Shown here in pieces: positions 36,249-45,324 of a stretch of DNA of 64,000 nucleotides (its first letter is position 1; each line of letters opens with the position of its first letter). The DNA is from Candidatus Stackebrandtia excrementipullorum. GTDB taxonomy: Bacteria; Actinomycetota; Actinomycetes; Mycobacteriales; Micromonosporaceae. The position numbers and the translations under genes are program-made. A model generated the notes under the pieces. That model saw only the letters and a list, made by a program, of their open reading frames with translations, had not been told where the DNA came from and ran no database searches. The stretch covers positions 20,566-84,565 of the forward strand of contig DXGR01000041.1 in assembly GCA_019113825.1 (NCBI GenBank), written 5' to 3'.

Positions 36249-38027
36249 TCACGGGGCGTCGAGTTGATCGGTGATGTATTCACGCGTCAGCCCGGACAGC
36301 TGATAGCGCCCCTGTGGCAGCTCCTTCAACAGGTGCTCGTCGCACAGCTCCTCAAGGAGGTCTTCGGCGTCGGGAGGGGGCAGGCACGCGGCATGAGCGA
36401 AGGATTCGACGTCGATGTCGGTCAACGCCGCCAACGAGGGCAACGAGCGTCGGAGTCGGGTCGGCAGTGCGTCGAGGGACGCCTTCAACGCGGTCGAGAT
36501 GCCGTTCGAGCCCCTATCGAGAAGTCGCAAACGCCTACCTTCGGGCAGGCGCACGATCAGGTCGTCGATCGTCCAGTGTGGTCGCGACCGGAGGCGGGCG
36601 GCCGCGATGCGTATCGCCAGGGGAAGGTGGTCGCAGGCGTCGACGACCTCGGCTACGCGGACCGGATCGTCGATTCCGGTAATGCGGGCGAACAGATCGA
36701 CGGAATGGTCGGGTGCGAGCCCGTCAAGGGTCATCGGCTCCGCGTCGAGCAGTCCGATCAGGCGGCGGCGACTCGTGCTGATGACGAAACAGCCGGATTC
36801 GGCGGGCAACAACGCCCGGACCTGCAGAACGTCGAGGGCGTTGTCGACGATGACGAGTACCCGCCGCCCCGTCAACAACTCCCGGAAGACCGCGGCTTTC
36901 TCCTCCATGTGAGGTGGCGTGTACTCGGTGGTGAAACCCAGTGCCCGCAACGCGCGATCCAATGCCTCACCGACGCTCACAGTGGGAGCTCGATCCCATC
37001 CGTGCAGATCGAAGAAGAGCTGACCGTCGGGAAACCGTGAAGCCAAAACGTGACCGGTGTGCACGGCGAGGGCCGTTTTCCCCACTCCGGCCGGACCGTC
37101 GACGGCGACGACGGGACGGCCCGCCTCCGCCGCCGCGACGATCGCCTCGATCTGGGAGTCGCGTCCGGTAAAAGCCGTGGTACCGGCCGGTAGCTGCCTC
37201 GGCACGACCAAGACGGAGGCGTCGCGCCCCGCCGTCGAGCCGGCTGCGACCAGCCCATGCCGTGCCTCGCCCGGTGGCACCCAGTCCAGTTGCTCGTCCT
37301 GCTGCAGAATTTTGCGGTGTAGTCCCTGCAACGTCGGCGATGGGTCGATGCCGAACGCGTTACGCAGATGGCTGCGAGTCTGGTCGAAACAGTCGACGGC
37401 TTCGGCCGGTCGGCCACACCGGTACAACGCCAACATCAACTGACCTGTGAGGGCTTCGGCGGTGGGATGGGCCTGCGTCATCCGGGTGAGTTCACCGACG
37501 ATGCGATCGTGCTCACCGCGGATGAGAGCCGTACCGTACCTGCCGGTGAGAACGGTGAGCTGTTCCTTATAGAGGTTCTTCCTTACCGATGCCGCCCAGG
37601 AACCGTCGATTCCGGACAACGCGGGACCACGCCACAGCCGTGCGGCCTGCTCCCACAGGTCTGCGGCCCGAGCATGCTCCTTGTCGGTGGTGGCCTGCTG
37701 AGCCCGTTCGACCATGGAACGCATACGGAACACGTCGACCTGGCCCGCCGCCACCGACAACCGGTAGCCCTGGTTGCGGTCGCGAGTCAACTCCAGGCCG
37801 TCGACGCGATTGATCATGGAGCGCAGCCTGGTCATGTGGCTGTACAACACGTTGGGTGCAGAAACGGGCGGATCGTCGTCCCACATGCGTGCGATGAGCT
37901 CCGTCGTGTGCAGGGGCGCCTCCGCCAGCGTCAACGCCGCGAGAACACACGCCTGCTTGGCGGGACCGGCTCGCTGCCAACCTTCGCCGTCGGCGACGTC
38001 GACCGTGCCGAGCAGGCGAAGTAGCAT
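36249..38027 (-). CDS. SARP/AfsR-type transcriptional regulator with BTAD and NB-ARC domains
   Basis: A 592-residue regulator. Residues 1-95 form the OmpR-like winged helix of SARPs (RLLGTVDVADGEGWQRAGPAKQACVLAAL), 96-245 the bacterial transcriptional activator domain (VDVFRMRSMVERAQQA, AFGIDPSPTLQGLH), and about 285-560 an NB-ARC ATPase with Walker A GPAGVGKT (311-318), Walker B VLVIVDNA (390-397) and GLP-like LPLAIRIAAARL. The TPR domain of AfsR is absent. ATG at 38027 has AAAGGA; TTG at 38042 is an alternative. It is divergent from the YbaB/WXG100-like cluster, which it might control (inference). Confidence 0.92.
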   Translation of the reverse strand: MLLRLLGTVDVADGEGWQRAGPAKQACVLAALTLAEAPLHTTELIARMWDDDPPVSAPNVLYSHMTRLRSMINRVDGLELTRDRNQGYRLSVAAGQVDVFRMRSMVERAQQATTDKEHARAADLWEQAARLWRGPALSGIDGSWAASVRKNLYKEQLTVLTGRYGTALIRGEHDRIVGELTRMTQAHPTAEALTGQLMLALYRCGRPAEAVDCFDQTRSHLRNAFGIDPSPTLQGLHRKILQQDEQLDWVPPGEARHGLVAAGSTAGRDASVLVVPRQLPAGTTAFTGRDSQIEAIVAAAEAGRPVVAVDGPAGVGKTALAVHTGHVLASRFPDGQLFFDLHGWDRAPTVSVGEALDRALRALGFTTEYTPPHMEEKAAVFRELLTGRRVLVIVDNALDVLQVRALLPAESGCFVISTSRRRLIGLLDAEPMTLDGLAPDHSVDLFARITGIDDPVRVAEVVDACDHLPLAIRIAAARLRSRPHWTIDDLIVRLPEGRRLRLLDRGSNGISTALKASLDALPTRLRRSLPSLAALTDIDVESFAHAACLPPPDAEDLLEELCDEHLLKELPQGRYQLSGLTREYITDQLDAP

Positions 38028-38170
38028 GGGGGTCCTTTCCAACCGCGTGACCGATTATCCAAGGTTGCCGCAAGGTGCTGCAAGGTCTCCGTGAGGCATC
38101 TTCGGGCCGTCGGGCATTACGGTAGACGTCGACCGCCCCAGGCCGTTCACACAAGGGAGCGTGACCGCCA

Positions 38171-38725
38171 GTGACCGTCACCGGTTCGGTGGTGGACGGA
38201 TACACCGCCGCCATGTCCCGGTTGCGGTTGCGAGTGGTTTCTCCGCGTCAAGCGGTGTCCATAACCGCGTCGGGGGGAGTAGGTACCACGGTGACGGTGC
38301 AACCCTCTGCAATGCGAACGTTGACAGCCCGAGGTATGGCCGACGAGGTGGCCGCAGCGGTAGAGGCCGTCCTGACCGGCTACGCCAAGGCTCAAAGCAT
38401 GGCGTTGGAGAACACCGCGAACACGGTCACGGCGCGCGGTCGGCGTGCGGTCGAACAACAGCGCAGAATCTCCGAGATCGACGTGATCGGACACAGTCGG
38501 GACAATCGTGTTCGGTTGATTCGGCGTGGTGAAGACGGCGCGGTCAGAGCGGAGGTGACGCAGGCGGCGATGTCGGACACCGCCGAGGCCCTGAGCGTCG
38601 GTGTTCAGCAGGCGATGATCTCGCTTGCCGGGGCTCATCGCCGCGCCCGGATGGAGGTCTACATGCGAAACGCACGGGAGTTTCTGTCCACTGCGCCCCA
38701 ATCGGGGCAGGGGGGCGACTCATGA
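38171..38725 (+). CDS. YbaB/EbfC-like protein heading a WXG100-type cluster
   Basis: A 184-residue protein whose residues about 20-130 resemble the YbaB/EbfC DNA-binding fold (VSITASGGVGTTVTVQPSAMRTLTARGMADEVAAAVEAVLTG in pieces), a family that in actinobacteria often sits beside type VII secretion substrates. The rest is helical and charged. GTG at 38171 has AGGGAG 11 bases upstream. The stop overlaps the next ATG (ATGA). It may bind DNA or act as an adaptor for its neighbours. Similarity is judged by eye, so the family label is tentative. Confidence 0.6.
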   Translation: MTVTGSVVDGYTAAMSRLRLRVVSPRQAVSITASGGVGTTVTVQPSAMRTLTARGMADEVAAAVEAVLTGYAKAQSMALENTANTVTARGRRAVEQQRRISEIDVIGHSRDNRVRLIRRGEDGAVRAEVTQAAMSDTAEALSVGVQQAMISLAGAHRRARMEVYMRNAREFLSTAPQSGQGGDS

Positions 38726-40032
38726 ACGATCGCGGGTTCTCCATTCACTCTCCGCAGGCGTTGACCGATTACGGGCGACAAAGGATCGCCGACGCCGACG
38801 CGGTGGACGGTGTGCGGCATGCACTCGAGACCATGCGCATCCCTCGTTGGGCGCTGGGGGAGCTCGATCCACACTCCTTTCGGCTGGCCGAGCAATTGGA
38901 CGTCTTCTGGGATAACCGGGATCGTGAACTTCACCAGCTGAGACAGGCATTGGCCGGCCAAGGCCACGGACTGGTGCGCGCTGTGAGGACGTTTGACGAA
39001 CAGGACGCGCTGAACGCGGCGGCGTTTCTGAGGACGGGACTGGACGGGCAGGCTTCCCCGTCTCGGCCCGAAATACCGGTGTCGGGCCCGGTGGACCGAC
39101 CGACCGCAGCCGTCGGCCCGAAGTCGAGCCTTGTCGAGCGCCGGATCGATCTGCCGGGCTGGCGGGAGCCCACTCTTCCTTATACCGACCCCGACGGCGA
39201 AAGTTTTGATCTCCCCGCGCCGGGGCTGCCGCCGGTCCAGATCGGCGTCAGCACGGTCGCCCCGTTTCACGATTTTTCGGTCACCACCGAATCGAACGAC
39301 GACCTTGAAAGGGTTTTGGCCGCTTACGGACGTCAACTGGAGGAGGCCGAACTCGTCGGCAGGGCCATGGGGTCGGACGTCGGCGTTCTCGGGCCCCGTG
39401 TTCTTCCGTTGTGGTTGAGTTCGCCCGACGCTGTGGAAGGAGTCGCCGAGGCGTTGACGCCGACGGTAACCGGTTTCGACCGGAGACTGACGGACGGCTA
39501 CGGACGCGCCGTCACCGGCATCGCCGACGCGTGGAGTGGACGGGCGCAGCGTGCCTGGTGGGCCAACGCCGTCCTGACCGTCGACTACGCCGAAATCCTG
39601 CGCGGACGCCTGTTGGCGTTGGTGGGGCACACGTGTGTCGTGGCGGCGCAACTCCGATCCGCGCGTGACGCGTGCGCGGCGATTGTCGAGGAACACCAGG
39701 CGGAGATCCTCGCGGCCAAGGACCATATGTTGCGCGAGTTGGCCGGTGACACGGGTGACCCGTTGGCGGCGCTGCTGGATTTGAACCCGTCCGCGGCTCT
39801 ACTGACGGTCTACGAATCGGCGGTGGAACGGATGAACCTGGCGATCGACCGGTCGGCGATCGCAGAGGTCCACGTCGAGCCGGATCCGGTGGCGATCCGC
39901 TTTCACTTGCACCGCCTGGGTTTGGCGGGTGATGCTGTAATGCAGGACCCCGCGGGCCTGGCGATGCCGGCGGACATGCCTTGGCCCGTCGAAGACGCCG
40001 ACCGAGGTGACCATATCGATGACGACCGTTGA
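38722..40032 (+). CDS. Helical protein with EspC-like and WXG-like segments
   Basis: A 436-residue protein with no signal peptide or clear membrane helix. The first 110 residues are helical (QALAGQGHGLVRAVRTFDEQD) like EspC/DUF2580 T7SS substrates; a Pro-rich linker (about 115-185) follows; then about 190-330 resemble a WXG100 hairpin with W271-S-G273 (IADAWSGRAQRAWW) and long flanking helices. ATG at 38722 overlaps the upstream stop. I read it as a probable type VII secretion substrate, but no YxxxD/E export signal is obvious and no ESX machinery lies in this window. Confidence 0.6.
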   Translation: MNDRGFSIHSPQALTDYGRQRIADADAVDGVRHALETMRIPRWALGELDPHSFRLAEQLDVFWDNRDRELHQLRQALAGQGHGLVRAVRTFDEQDALNAAAFLRTGLDGQASPSRPEIPVSGPVDRPTAAVGPKSSLVERRIDLPGWREPTLPYTDPDGESFDLPAPGLPPVQIGVSTVAPFHDFSVTTESNDDLERVLAAYGRQLEEAELVGRAMGSDVGVLGPRVLPLWLSSPDAVEGVAEALTPTVTGFDRRLTDGYGRAVTGIADAWSGRAQRAWWANAVLTVDYAEILRGRLLALVGHTCVVAAQLRSARDACAAIVEEHQAEILAAKDHMLRELAGDTGDPLAALLDLNPSAALLTVYESAVERMNLAIDRSAIAEVHVEPDPVAIRFHLHRLGLAGDAVMQDPAGLAMPADMPWPVEDADRGDHIDDDR

Positions 40033-40046
40033 CGGGAGCCGGTTAC

Positions 40047-40415
40047 ATGCCCGATAACCATCAGACCGCTGTCGACCTTCAAACTCTGGATGCCGTCTCC
40101 GTGGAATTGATCGACGCGGGTGGTCGACTTCGCACCGAGACCATGAGACAAGCCGCGGCGATTGCCGAACATACGGAGGCCTACCACCGCAGTTATGGGG
40201 CCGATGTGCGTAACCGGCCGGCTCAGGAGGCCGCCGTTGCCTACGACGCGGCGGTGATGTCGGTGGGACGCTTCAACGAGATGGTTTCGAGCGCGGTGGA
40301 GACATTGGGGCGTGCCGCGGCTCGTATGGCCGTCGACATGAGGAGCGCCGATGCCGAGGTCGCCGCCGACATTGGTGCCGCCGTGGCCGAATCACCTGAC
40401 TACAGGAGCACTTGA
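40047..40415 (+). CDS. WXG100-sized helical protein, EspC-like
   Basis: A 122-residue all-helical protein the size of a WXG100/EspC protein. It has no Trp, so it lacks the WxG turn, but the helices (LQTLDAVSVELIDAGGRL; AVAYDAAVMSVGRFNEMVSS) match the heptad-like pattern of T7SS targets of the DUF2580 type. ATG at 40047 has GGGAG; a TTG at 40029 overlaps the previous stop. It stands between two larger relatives in the same transcription unit. Confidence 0.55.
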   Translation: MPDNHQTAVDLQTLDAVSVELIDAGGRLRTETMRQAAAIAEHTEAYHRSYGADVRNRPAQEAAVAYDAAVMSVGRFNEMVSSAVETLGRAAARMAVDMRSADAEVAADIGAAVAESPDYRST

Positions 40416-40416
40416 C

Positions 40417-41454
40417 ATGGGCGAATACGACCAATATGGACTCCCGGAGTTGTGTGACATCGTCGAGGCCGACAACCCGGAGGAGATGAGGCGACAGGCA
40501 GACGGTTGGGGCGTGCTGGCCGAGGTGTACGAAGACCAGCTGGGCTGTTTGACCATGGCTCAGACCCGGTTGAGTCGGGCCTGGAACAGTGCGACATCAC
40601 CGGCGGGCGACGTTTTCGGTGGGTTGGAGACGGCGTTGTCGGAAGCGGCGCGGACGGCTCGTGCCAATCAGGACGCCTGGCACGGCATTGCGCACTACAC
40701 CGAATACGCTCAGGAACAACTGGCGGACCTGCATCGGCACTGGCTGGAAGCGAAGAAGACGCTGGATGCGCCACCCGACCGAACCTATGTGCCCGAAAGC
40801 GTCGAGGTACAGGTGATGGACGGCGTCGACGAGGAGAGGATGCGAGTCTCCTATGACGAGACCGCCCGTCGGGTGATGGACCTCGTCGCCGCCTACACGG
40901 TCGAGCTCACCGGGCAACTACGAGAGATGCCGACGTACACGCCGCCCACGTCCGAAGACGGCGGTTTGAGCCTTCCCACCCCCGAAGCCGCCACCGCCAC
41001 AGACCCACATTCCGGAGGGACCGCCCCCGACGGGAACGAGGACCCACACCTACAGCACGGTCCCGGTGCGGTCCCGTTCTCCGGTGGCATGGGCCCGGGT
41101 GCGGGGCCGATGTTGGCCGGACACGGTGGTGGTGGGGCTGTTCCCCCGACGGCCCCCGGCGGGCTTTCTCCGGGGGCGTCCGGCGGAGGTACGGCGCCGA
41201 TGCTCGCTTCCCCGGCGACACCGGCCCCGGGCCGACAGCGAGTCCCTCGCATTACCAGGGCACCCAAAGGGGCCGAGGTCCGGCGTGAACCGGGTGCCAT
41301 CGGGAAGCGGTCGGGTCGCCGCCCGGTCGCGGTTCCGGTCGAGTACGACGTGGCCCGCCTTCGACGCCGCGCCGCAACCGAACACGCCGAGGACGACGAG
41401 TGGAAGAATCCACCGGAGTCCGGTCCCGGCATCATCTCCGGTGCACGTCGATGA
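40417..41454 (+). CDS. PPE/WXG-like protein with Gly/Pro-rich tail
   Basis: A 345-residue protein with a helical N-terminal half (about 1-190) and a low-complexity Gly/Pro/Ala-rich tail (about 195-290) ending in a basic segment. In the helical part AWNS (W56-N-S58) stands where the WxG turn would be, between helices QADGWGVLAEVYEDQLG and LETALSEAARTARANQ, so it resembles PPE-type or long WXG100 proteins. ATG at 40417 has CAGGAG, and the previous stop is one base upstream. It closes the four-gene cluster. Secretion by a T7SS is inference. Confidence 0.6.
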   Translation: MGEYDQYGLPELCDIVEADNPEEMRRQADGWGVLAEVYEDQLGCLTMAQTRLSRAWNSATSPAGDVFGGLETALSEAARTARANQDAWHGIAHYTEYAQEQLADLHRHWLEAKKTLDAPPDRTYVPESVEVQVMDGVDEERMRVSYDETARRVMDLVAAYTVELTGQLREMPTYTPPTSEDGGLSLPTPEAATATDPHSGGTAPDGNEDPHLQHGPGAVPFSGGMGPGAGPMLAGHGGGGAVPPTAPGGLSPGASGGGTAPMLASPATPAPGRQRVPRITRAPKGAEVRREPGAIGKRSGRRPVAVPVEYDVARLRRRAATEHAEDDEWKNPPESGPGIISGARR

Positions 41455-41495
41455 CCGGGACGACCGACGGACACGGTGACATCCGCCACGCGGAC

Positions 41496-41526
41496 TGGAC
41501 CTGACGCAGCGTCAGGCGTGGACGAT
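41496..41526 (+). promoter_or_regulatory. MerR-type promoter/operator of the MerR-methyltransferase gene
   Basis: TGGACC (41496-41501) and GACGAT (41521-41526) are separated by 19 bp, the long spacer used by MerR regulators. Within it lies a perfect inverted repeat CCTGACG-CAG-CGTCAGG (41500-41516). Transcription would start at about 41533, the A of the ATG, implying a leaderless, autoregulated gene. Confidence 0.7.
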
Positions 41527-41532
41527 CGACGT

Positions 41533-42723
41533 ATGACACAGGAAAGTCTGACAATCGGTGAGGTCGCCAAGGCCACGGGGCTGACGGTACGAACGCTTCA
41601 TCACTACGACCATCTCGGGCTGCTTGTTCCGCGGCGACGCGCCGACAGCGGCCACCGCGTTTACGCCGCGAGCGACATCGAACGGATCTATCGCATCCAG
41701 GCTCTTAGCCAACTGGGTTTCGCTCTCAAGGACGCCCGGGCGCTACTGGACGGCGAACTCGAAAGACCACTGATCGAGATGGTCGAGGCCCAATTGCGGA
41801 AGGTGCGCGCCGACATCGACGGTGGCATACGCCTGATGAAAAGTCTGGAGACACTGGGCGAAGCACTTCGACGCGATGAGCAACCGCAGCGGTCCGACCT
41901 CTTGTCGATCATTGCCGAGACGTCGAAACTGCAGTCCAACCTGCGGCACGACTACAGCCGACAGGCGGACAGATACGACGTGTCGCGAGGCGCCAGCCCT
42001 TCCATTCTGGAACCGATACTGGAATGTGTCGACACCGCGCCCGGCCGGGTCCTGTTGGACGTGGGTGGCGGTACGGGTAACTACGCGGTCGCCTTGGAGG
42101 AGCGGGGTTGGGATGTGACGGTGGTGGATGTGAGCCCCCACATGCTTCAACGAGCAGAGGCCAAAGGGCTGACCGTGCTTGCGGCCGACGCGTGTGCGTT
42201 GCCACACGTCGACGGCGGCGTCGATGCTGTGACGATGGTGTCGATGCTGCACCAGGTCGAGGATTGGCAGAAGGCGCTGCACGAAGCGGCACGGGTCCTG
42301 CGGCCGGGCGGTGTTCTCGCCGTCATGGTCTTGACGTCGGAGCATCTGGAGAACGTCACATGGGCCTTCGACCTGTTCCCCAGCATGCGGGAGTTCGCCC
42401 ACCCCCGGCGACCGAGTATCGCGGGGTTGCGGGCCGCGCTTCCCGGCGGACGAGTGCAGCCGCTGTGGTTCACCGACTTGAAGGACGCGTCGATAGCGGC
42501 ACTGTGCGCCCAGCCACACGCCATGTTGGACGAACGCCTCCGTCGTCAAACGAGCTTTTTCGAACGGTTGGAGCGGGACAACCCCGCCGAGCTGGCCAAA
42601 GGTCTACGTTCGCTGCGCGACATGTTGGACAACGGTGATTCACCGCTGGAGTCGGTGGAGGATGCGCGACGGGTATGGGGAGACGCGAGCCTGCTTCTGT
42701 GGCGAGCGGGCGACAACGCTTGA
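41533..42723 (+). CDS. MerR family regulator fused to a SAM-dependent methyltransferase
   Basis: A 396-residue fusion. Residues 1-75 are a MerR winged helix (LTIGEVAKATGLTVRTLHHYDHLGLL, then RIYRIQALSQLGF), 76-120 the MerR coiled coil, and about 150-395 a class I methyltransferase with motif I LLDVGGGTGNYAVAL, DVSPHML, the VTMVSMLHQVEDW post-motif and RPGGVLAVM. Such fusions could couple ligand or SAM binding to transcription, or methylate a compound the promoter senses. ATG at 41533 coincides with the predicted transcription start; earlier in-frame codons are upstream of the promoter. No target gene adjoins it on either side apart from itself. Confidence 0.88.
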   Translation: MTQESLTIGEVAKATGLTVRTLHHYDHLGLLVPRRRADSGHRVYAASDIERIYRIQALSQLGFALKDARALLDGELERPLIEMVEAQLRKVRADIDGGIRLMKSLETLGEALRRDEQPQRSDLLSIIAETSKLQSNLRHDYSRQADRYDVSRGASPSILEPILECVDTAPGRVLLDVGGGTGNYAVALEERGWDVTVVDVSPHMLQRAEAKGLTVLAADACALPHVDGGVDAVTMVSMLHQVEDWQKALHEAARVLRPGGVLAVMVLTSEHLENVTWAFDLFPSMREFAHPRRPSIAGLRAALPGGRVQPLWFTDLKDASIAALCAQPHAMLDERLRRQTSFFERLERDNPAELAKGLRSLRDMLDNGDSPLESVEDARRVWGDASLLLWRAGDNA

Positions 42724-43255
42724 CCGTCGAGGCCGCATGGCCCACGGGGGGCACATGAAATCCCGAGTATCGATCAGAGCCTCATGAGCCGATCGGATTT
42801 GGTGGGGGCATCGGCTGGAGACGTGGCAGTCGGTGTTGTTCGTGGGCACCAACGTCGACAGTCCCGACCGTGTGCCTGTGCAGCGCGGCTTTTTAGCGTG
42901 AAGCTTTTGCGATCACAGGTGCCGACGTGACGTTGGCGGTACCGGTATAGGCTCCACCGGCGTCGATCGGGTTGCCCGATGCTCGCGGGAGTAAGTGGAC
43001 GGGCATGAGCGGTGACCGTACCGATTGCGGCGGCGGGTGCCACGCCCACCGGGTGAGACGCTGACCGCATCGGCGTCGAAGTGGCGCTCCGATTGCGGAT
43101 TCGGGTGCAGTGTCGACGGGCGGCTGCGGCGCTGATCCGCACACGACGGCGAGCCCGCCGTGATGCCAGTGGGGCGGGTCCCCACAGGCGCGCGTTGCCG
43201 CAATGCGAGAATGCCCGATGGCCAGCAACGACGAGTTTTCAGGAGACGTACCACC
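42724..43255. other. 532-bp gap before aspS without a recognised gene
   Basis: I see no convincing gene, RNA or terminator here. Short open frames exist on both strands; the most gene-like is a 37-codon minus-strand stretch ending at 42893, whose start (ATG near 43006) has no ribosome-binding site. An AT-richer patch at 42885-42920 (GGCTTTTTAGCG) might mark a promoter or terminator. The final 60 bases hold the aspS leader. Confidence 0.5.
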
Positions 43256-45028
43256 GTGTACCGTACCGACCGGGCCGGCGAGATCCGCGCCAGTGACATC
43301 GACAAGACTGTATCGCTGGCAGGTTGGGTCGCACGACGCCGCGACCACGGCGGCGTGGAGTTCATAGACCTGCGGGACGCTTCGGGCGTGGTCCAGGTCG
43401 TGTTCCGGGAAGGGGCGGCGGCCGAGGCGGCGCACGAACTGCGCAATGAATTCTGCGTTCAGGTGCGCGGGATCGTGTCACGTCGCCCCGATGGCAACGA
43501 GAATCCAGAGCTTCCCACCGGGGACGTCGAAGTCGTCGCCGACGAGCTGACGGTCCTGTCCCAGGCGGCTCCGCTGCCGTTGCCGATCGACGACCATGTG
43601 GACGTCGGTGAAGATGTGCGGTTGCGACACCGGTACCTGGATCTGCGCCGTGGTGGTCCGGCGCAGGCGATGCGGCTGCGCAGCGAAGCCAACCGGATCG
43701 CCCGCAACCTGCTTCACGACCAGGGATTCGTCGAGATCGAGACGCCGACTCTCACGCGGTCCACACCGGAAGGGGCAAGGGACTTTCTGGTTCCGGTCCG
43801 ATTGCAGCCCGGTAGCTGGTATGCGTTGCCTCAGTCCCCTCAGCTGTTCAAACAACTTTTGATGGTCGGCGGATTCGAGCGCTACTACCAGATCGCCCGG
43901 TGCTACCGGGACGAAGACTTCCGGGCGGACCGGCAACCCGAGTTCACTCAGTTGGACATCGAGGCGTCCTTTGTCACCGAATCCGACGTGGTCGCGATCG
44001 GTGAGGGAGTGGTGAAGGCGCTGTGGCGCGAGTTGGCCGATCACGACATTGTGGGCGACATTCCGTCGATTACTTGGCACGACGCGATGAACCGATACGG
44101 TTCCGACAAACCGGATTTGCGCTTCGGTGTGGAACTGGTCGAGTTGTCGCAGTACTTCCAGGGCACCGAGTTCCGGGTTTTCGCTCAGGTTCTGGCCGCG
44201 GACGGGTACGTGGGGGCGGTCGTCATGCCCGGTGGTGCGTCCCAGACACGGAAGCAATTGGACGGCTGGCAGGACTGGGCCAAGGCGCGTGGTGCACGTG
44301 GTCTGGCGTACGTCGTTCTGGACGAGTCCACCGGGCAGGCTCGAGGCCCGGTCGCCAAGAACCTGTCGCCGGAACACCTGGAAGGGTTGGCCGCCGCCGT
44401 CGGCGCCAAGCCGGGCGACGCCGTATTCTTCGCAGCCGACGCGGATCGGCTGGCGGCACAGGAGCTGTTGGGTGCGGCTCGGCTGGAGATAGGTCGACGT
44501 TGCAGCCTGATCGACGAGGACGAATGGGCGTTCTGTTGGGTGGTGGACGCGCCGATGTTCGGTAGGACCGACGATGGCTGGACGTCGCTGCACCACCCGT
44601 TCACCGCGCCCAACGCCGACTGGGCCGACCGGTTCCACGACGACCCCGAGCACGCACTCGCCTACGCCTACGACATCGTTTGCAACGGCAACGAGATCGG
44701 CGGCGGATCCATCCGTATCCACGACGCCGACATGCAGCAGCGGGTGTTCGAGGTCTTGGGAATCGATGCCGACGAGGCCGCCGACAAGTTCGGATTTCTT
44801 TTGGAGGCGTTCAAGTACGGCCCGCCGCCGCACGGCGGCATCGCGTTCGGCTGGGACCGCATCTGTGCACTGTTGACCCGTTCGGACTCCATTCGAGAGG
44901 TCATCGCCTTCCCGAAGAGCCGCGGTGGTCACGACCCGTTGACCGGTGCGCCCACACCCATCACGAAGGAACAGCGTTCCGAAGCCGGAGTGGACGCCAA
45001 GCCCAAACCCGAGGCGGAGTCCGTTTAG
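43256..45028 (+). CDS. aspS: Aspartyl-tRNA synthetase (bacterial type)
   Basis: A 590-residue class IIb synthetase. N-terminal OB-fold anticodon domain ([22 protein letters not shown]), class II motif 1 region ([23 protein letters not shown]), motif 2 ([20 protein letters not shown]), the bacterial GAD insertion (about 285-430) and motif 3 ([15 protein letters not shown]). The [10 protein letters not shown] loop is present. Without an archaeal-type sequence it may be discriminating or not; actinobacteria often charge tRNA-Asn through GatCAB and a non-discriminating enzyme. GTG at 43256 has AGGAG ten bases upstream. Confidence 0.96.
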   Translation: MYRTDRAGEIRASDIDKTVSLAGWVARRRDHGGVEFIDLRDASGVVQVVFREGAAAEAAHELRNEFCVQVRGIVSRRPDGNENPELPTGDVEVVADELTVLSQAAPLPLPIDDHVDVGEDVRLRHRYLDLRRGGPAQAMRLRSEANRIARNLLHDQGFVEIETPTLTRSTPEGARDFLVPVRLQPGSWYALPQSPQLFKQLLMVGGFERYYQIARCYRDEDFRADRQPEFTQLDIEASFVTESDVVAIGEGVVKALWRELADHDIVGDIPSITWHDAMNRYGSDKPDLRFGVELVELSQYFQGTEFRVFAQVLAADGYVGAVVMPGGASQTRKQLDGWQDWAKARGARGLAYVVLDESTGQARGPVAKNLSPEHLEGLAAAVGAKPGDAVFFAADADRLAAQELLGAARLEIGRRCSLIDEDEWAFCWVVDAPMFGRTDDGWTSLHHPFTAPNADWADRFHDDPEHALAYAYDIVCNGNEIGGGSIRIHDADMQQRVFEVLGIDADEAADKFGFLLEAFKYGPPPHGGIAFGWDRICALLTRSDSIREVIAFPKSRGGHDPLTGAPTPITKEQRSEAGVDAKPKPEAESV

Positions 45029-45090
45029 GAAGCCGTTTGCGGGCCCGTTGGTCGTGGGTGGCCGTTCGGGTGGATGGATCGCAAGGCGGA

Positions 45091-45128
45091 GAAGATCTTG
45101 CATACCGGTGTTGTATGCGAAGATCTTC
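45091..45128. repeat. Inverted repeat with palindromic GAAGATCTTC arms
   Basis: GAAGATCTTGCATAC (45091-45105) and GTATGCGAAGATCTTC (45113-45128) are inverted copies with a single-base bulge and a 7-nt loop. Each arm contains the self-complementary GAAGATCTT. It lies 60 bases after aspS; it could be its terminator or an operator for the next gene. Confidence 0.7.
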
Positions 45129-45324
45129 CGACAACGCCGCGAGACGCCACCCGAAACCCGCGCAACCGACAGCGGATTCAAAGACGGCTTCTCCGACCCC
45201 GGCGGGGTGGCCGCAGGCGATAGAAAGGCATTACCGTTGCCGAACCCCGCCCGCGTCGATCCTTGATCCCGGACCGTTTTCCGGTCGGCGCGCGGCGGAG
45301 ACCATCCGAGCAGTTTGATCATGA

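Noticed and set aside
42893..43006. 37-codon minus-strand ORF in the gap before aspS
   Set aside because: Codon use looks normal, but there is no ribosome-binding site, and the frame stays open upstream antisense to aspS without homology.
43478..45322. A 614-codon open frame antisense to aspS
   Set aside because: High GC in third codon positions keeps antisense frames open; aspS on the plus strand is unmistakable and the antisense product has no recognisable domain.
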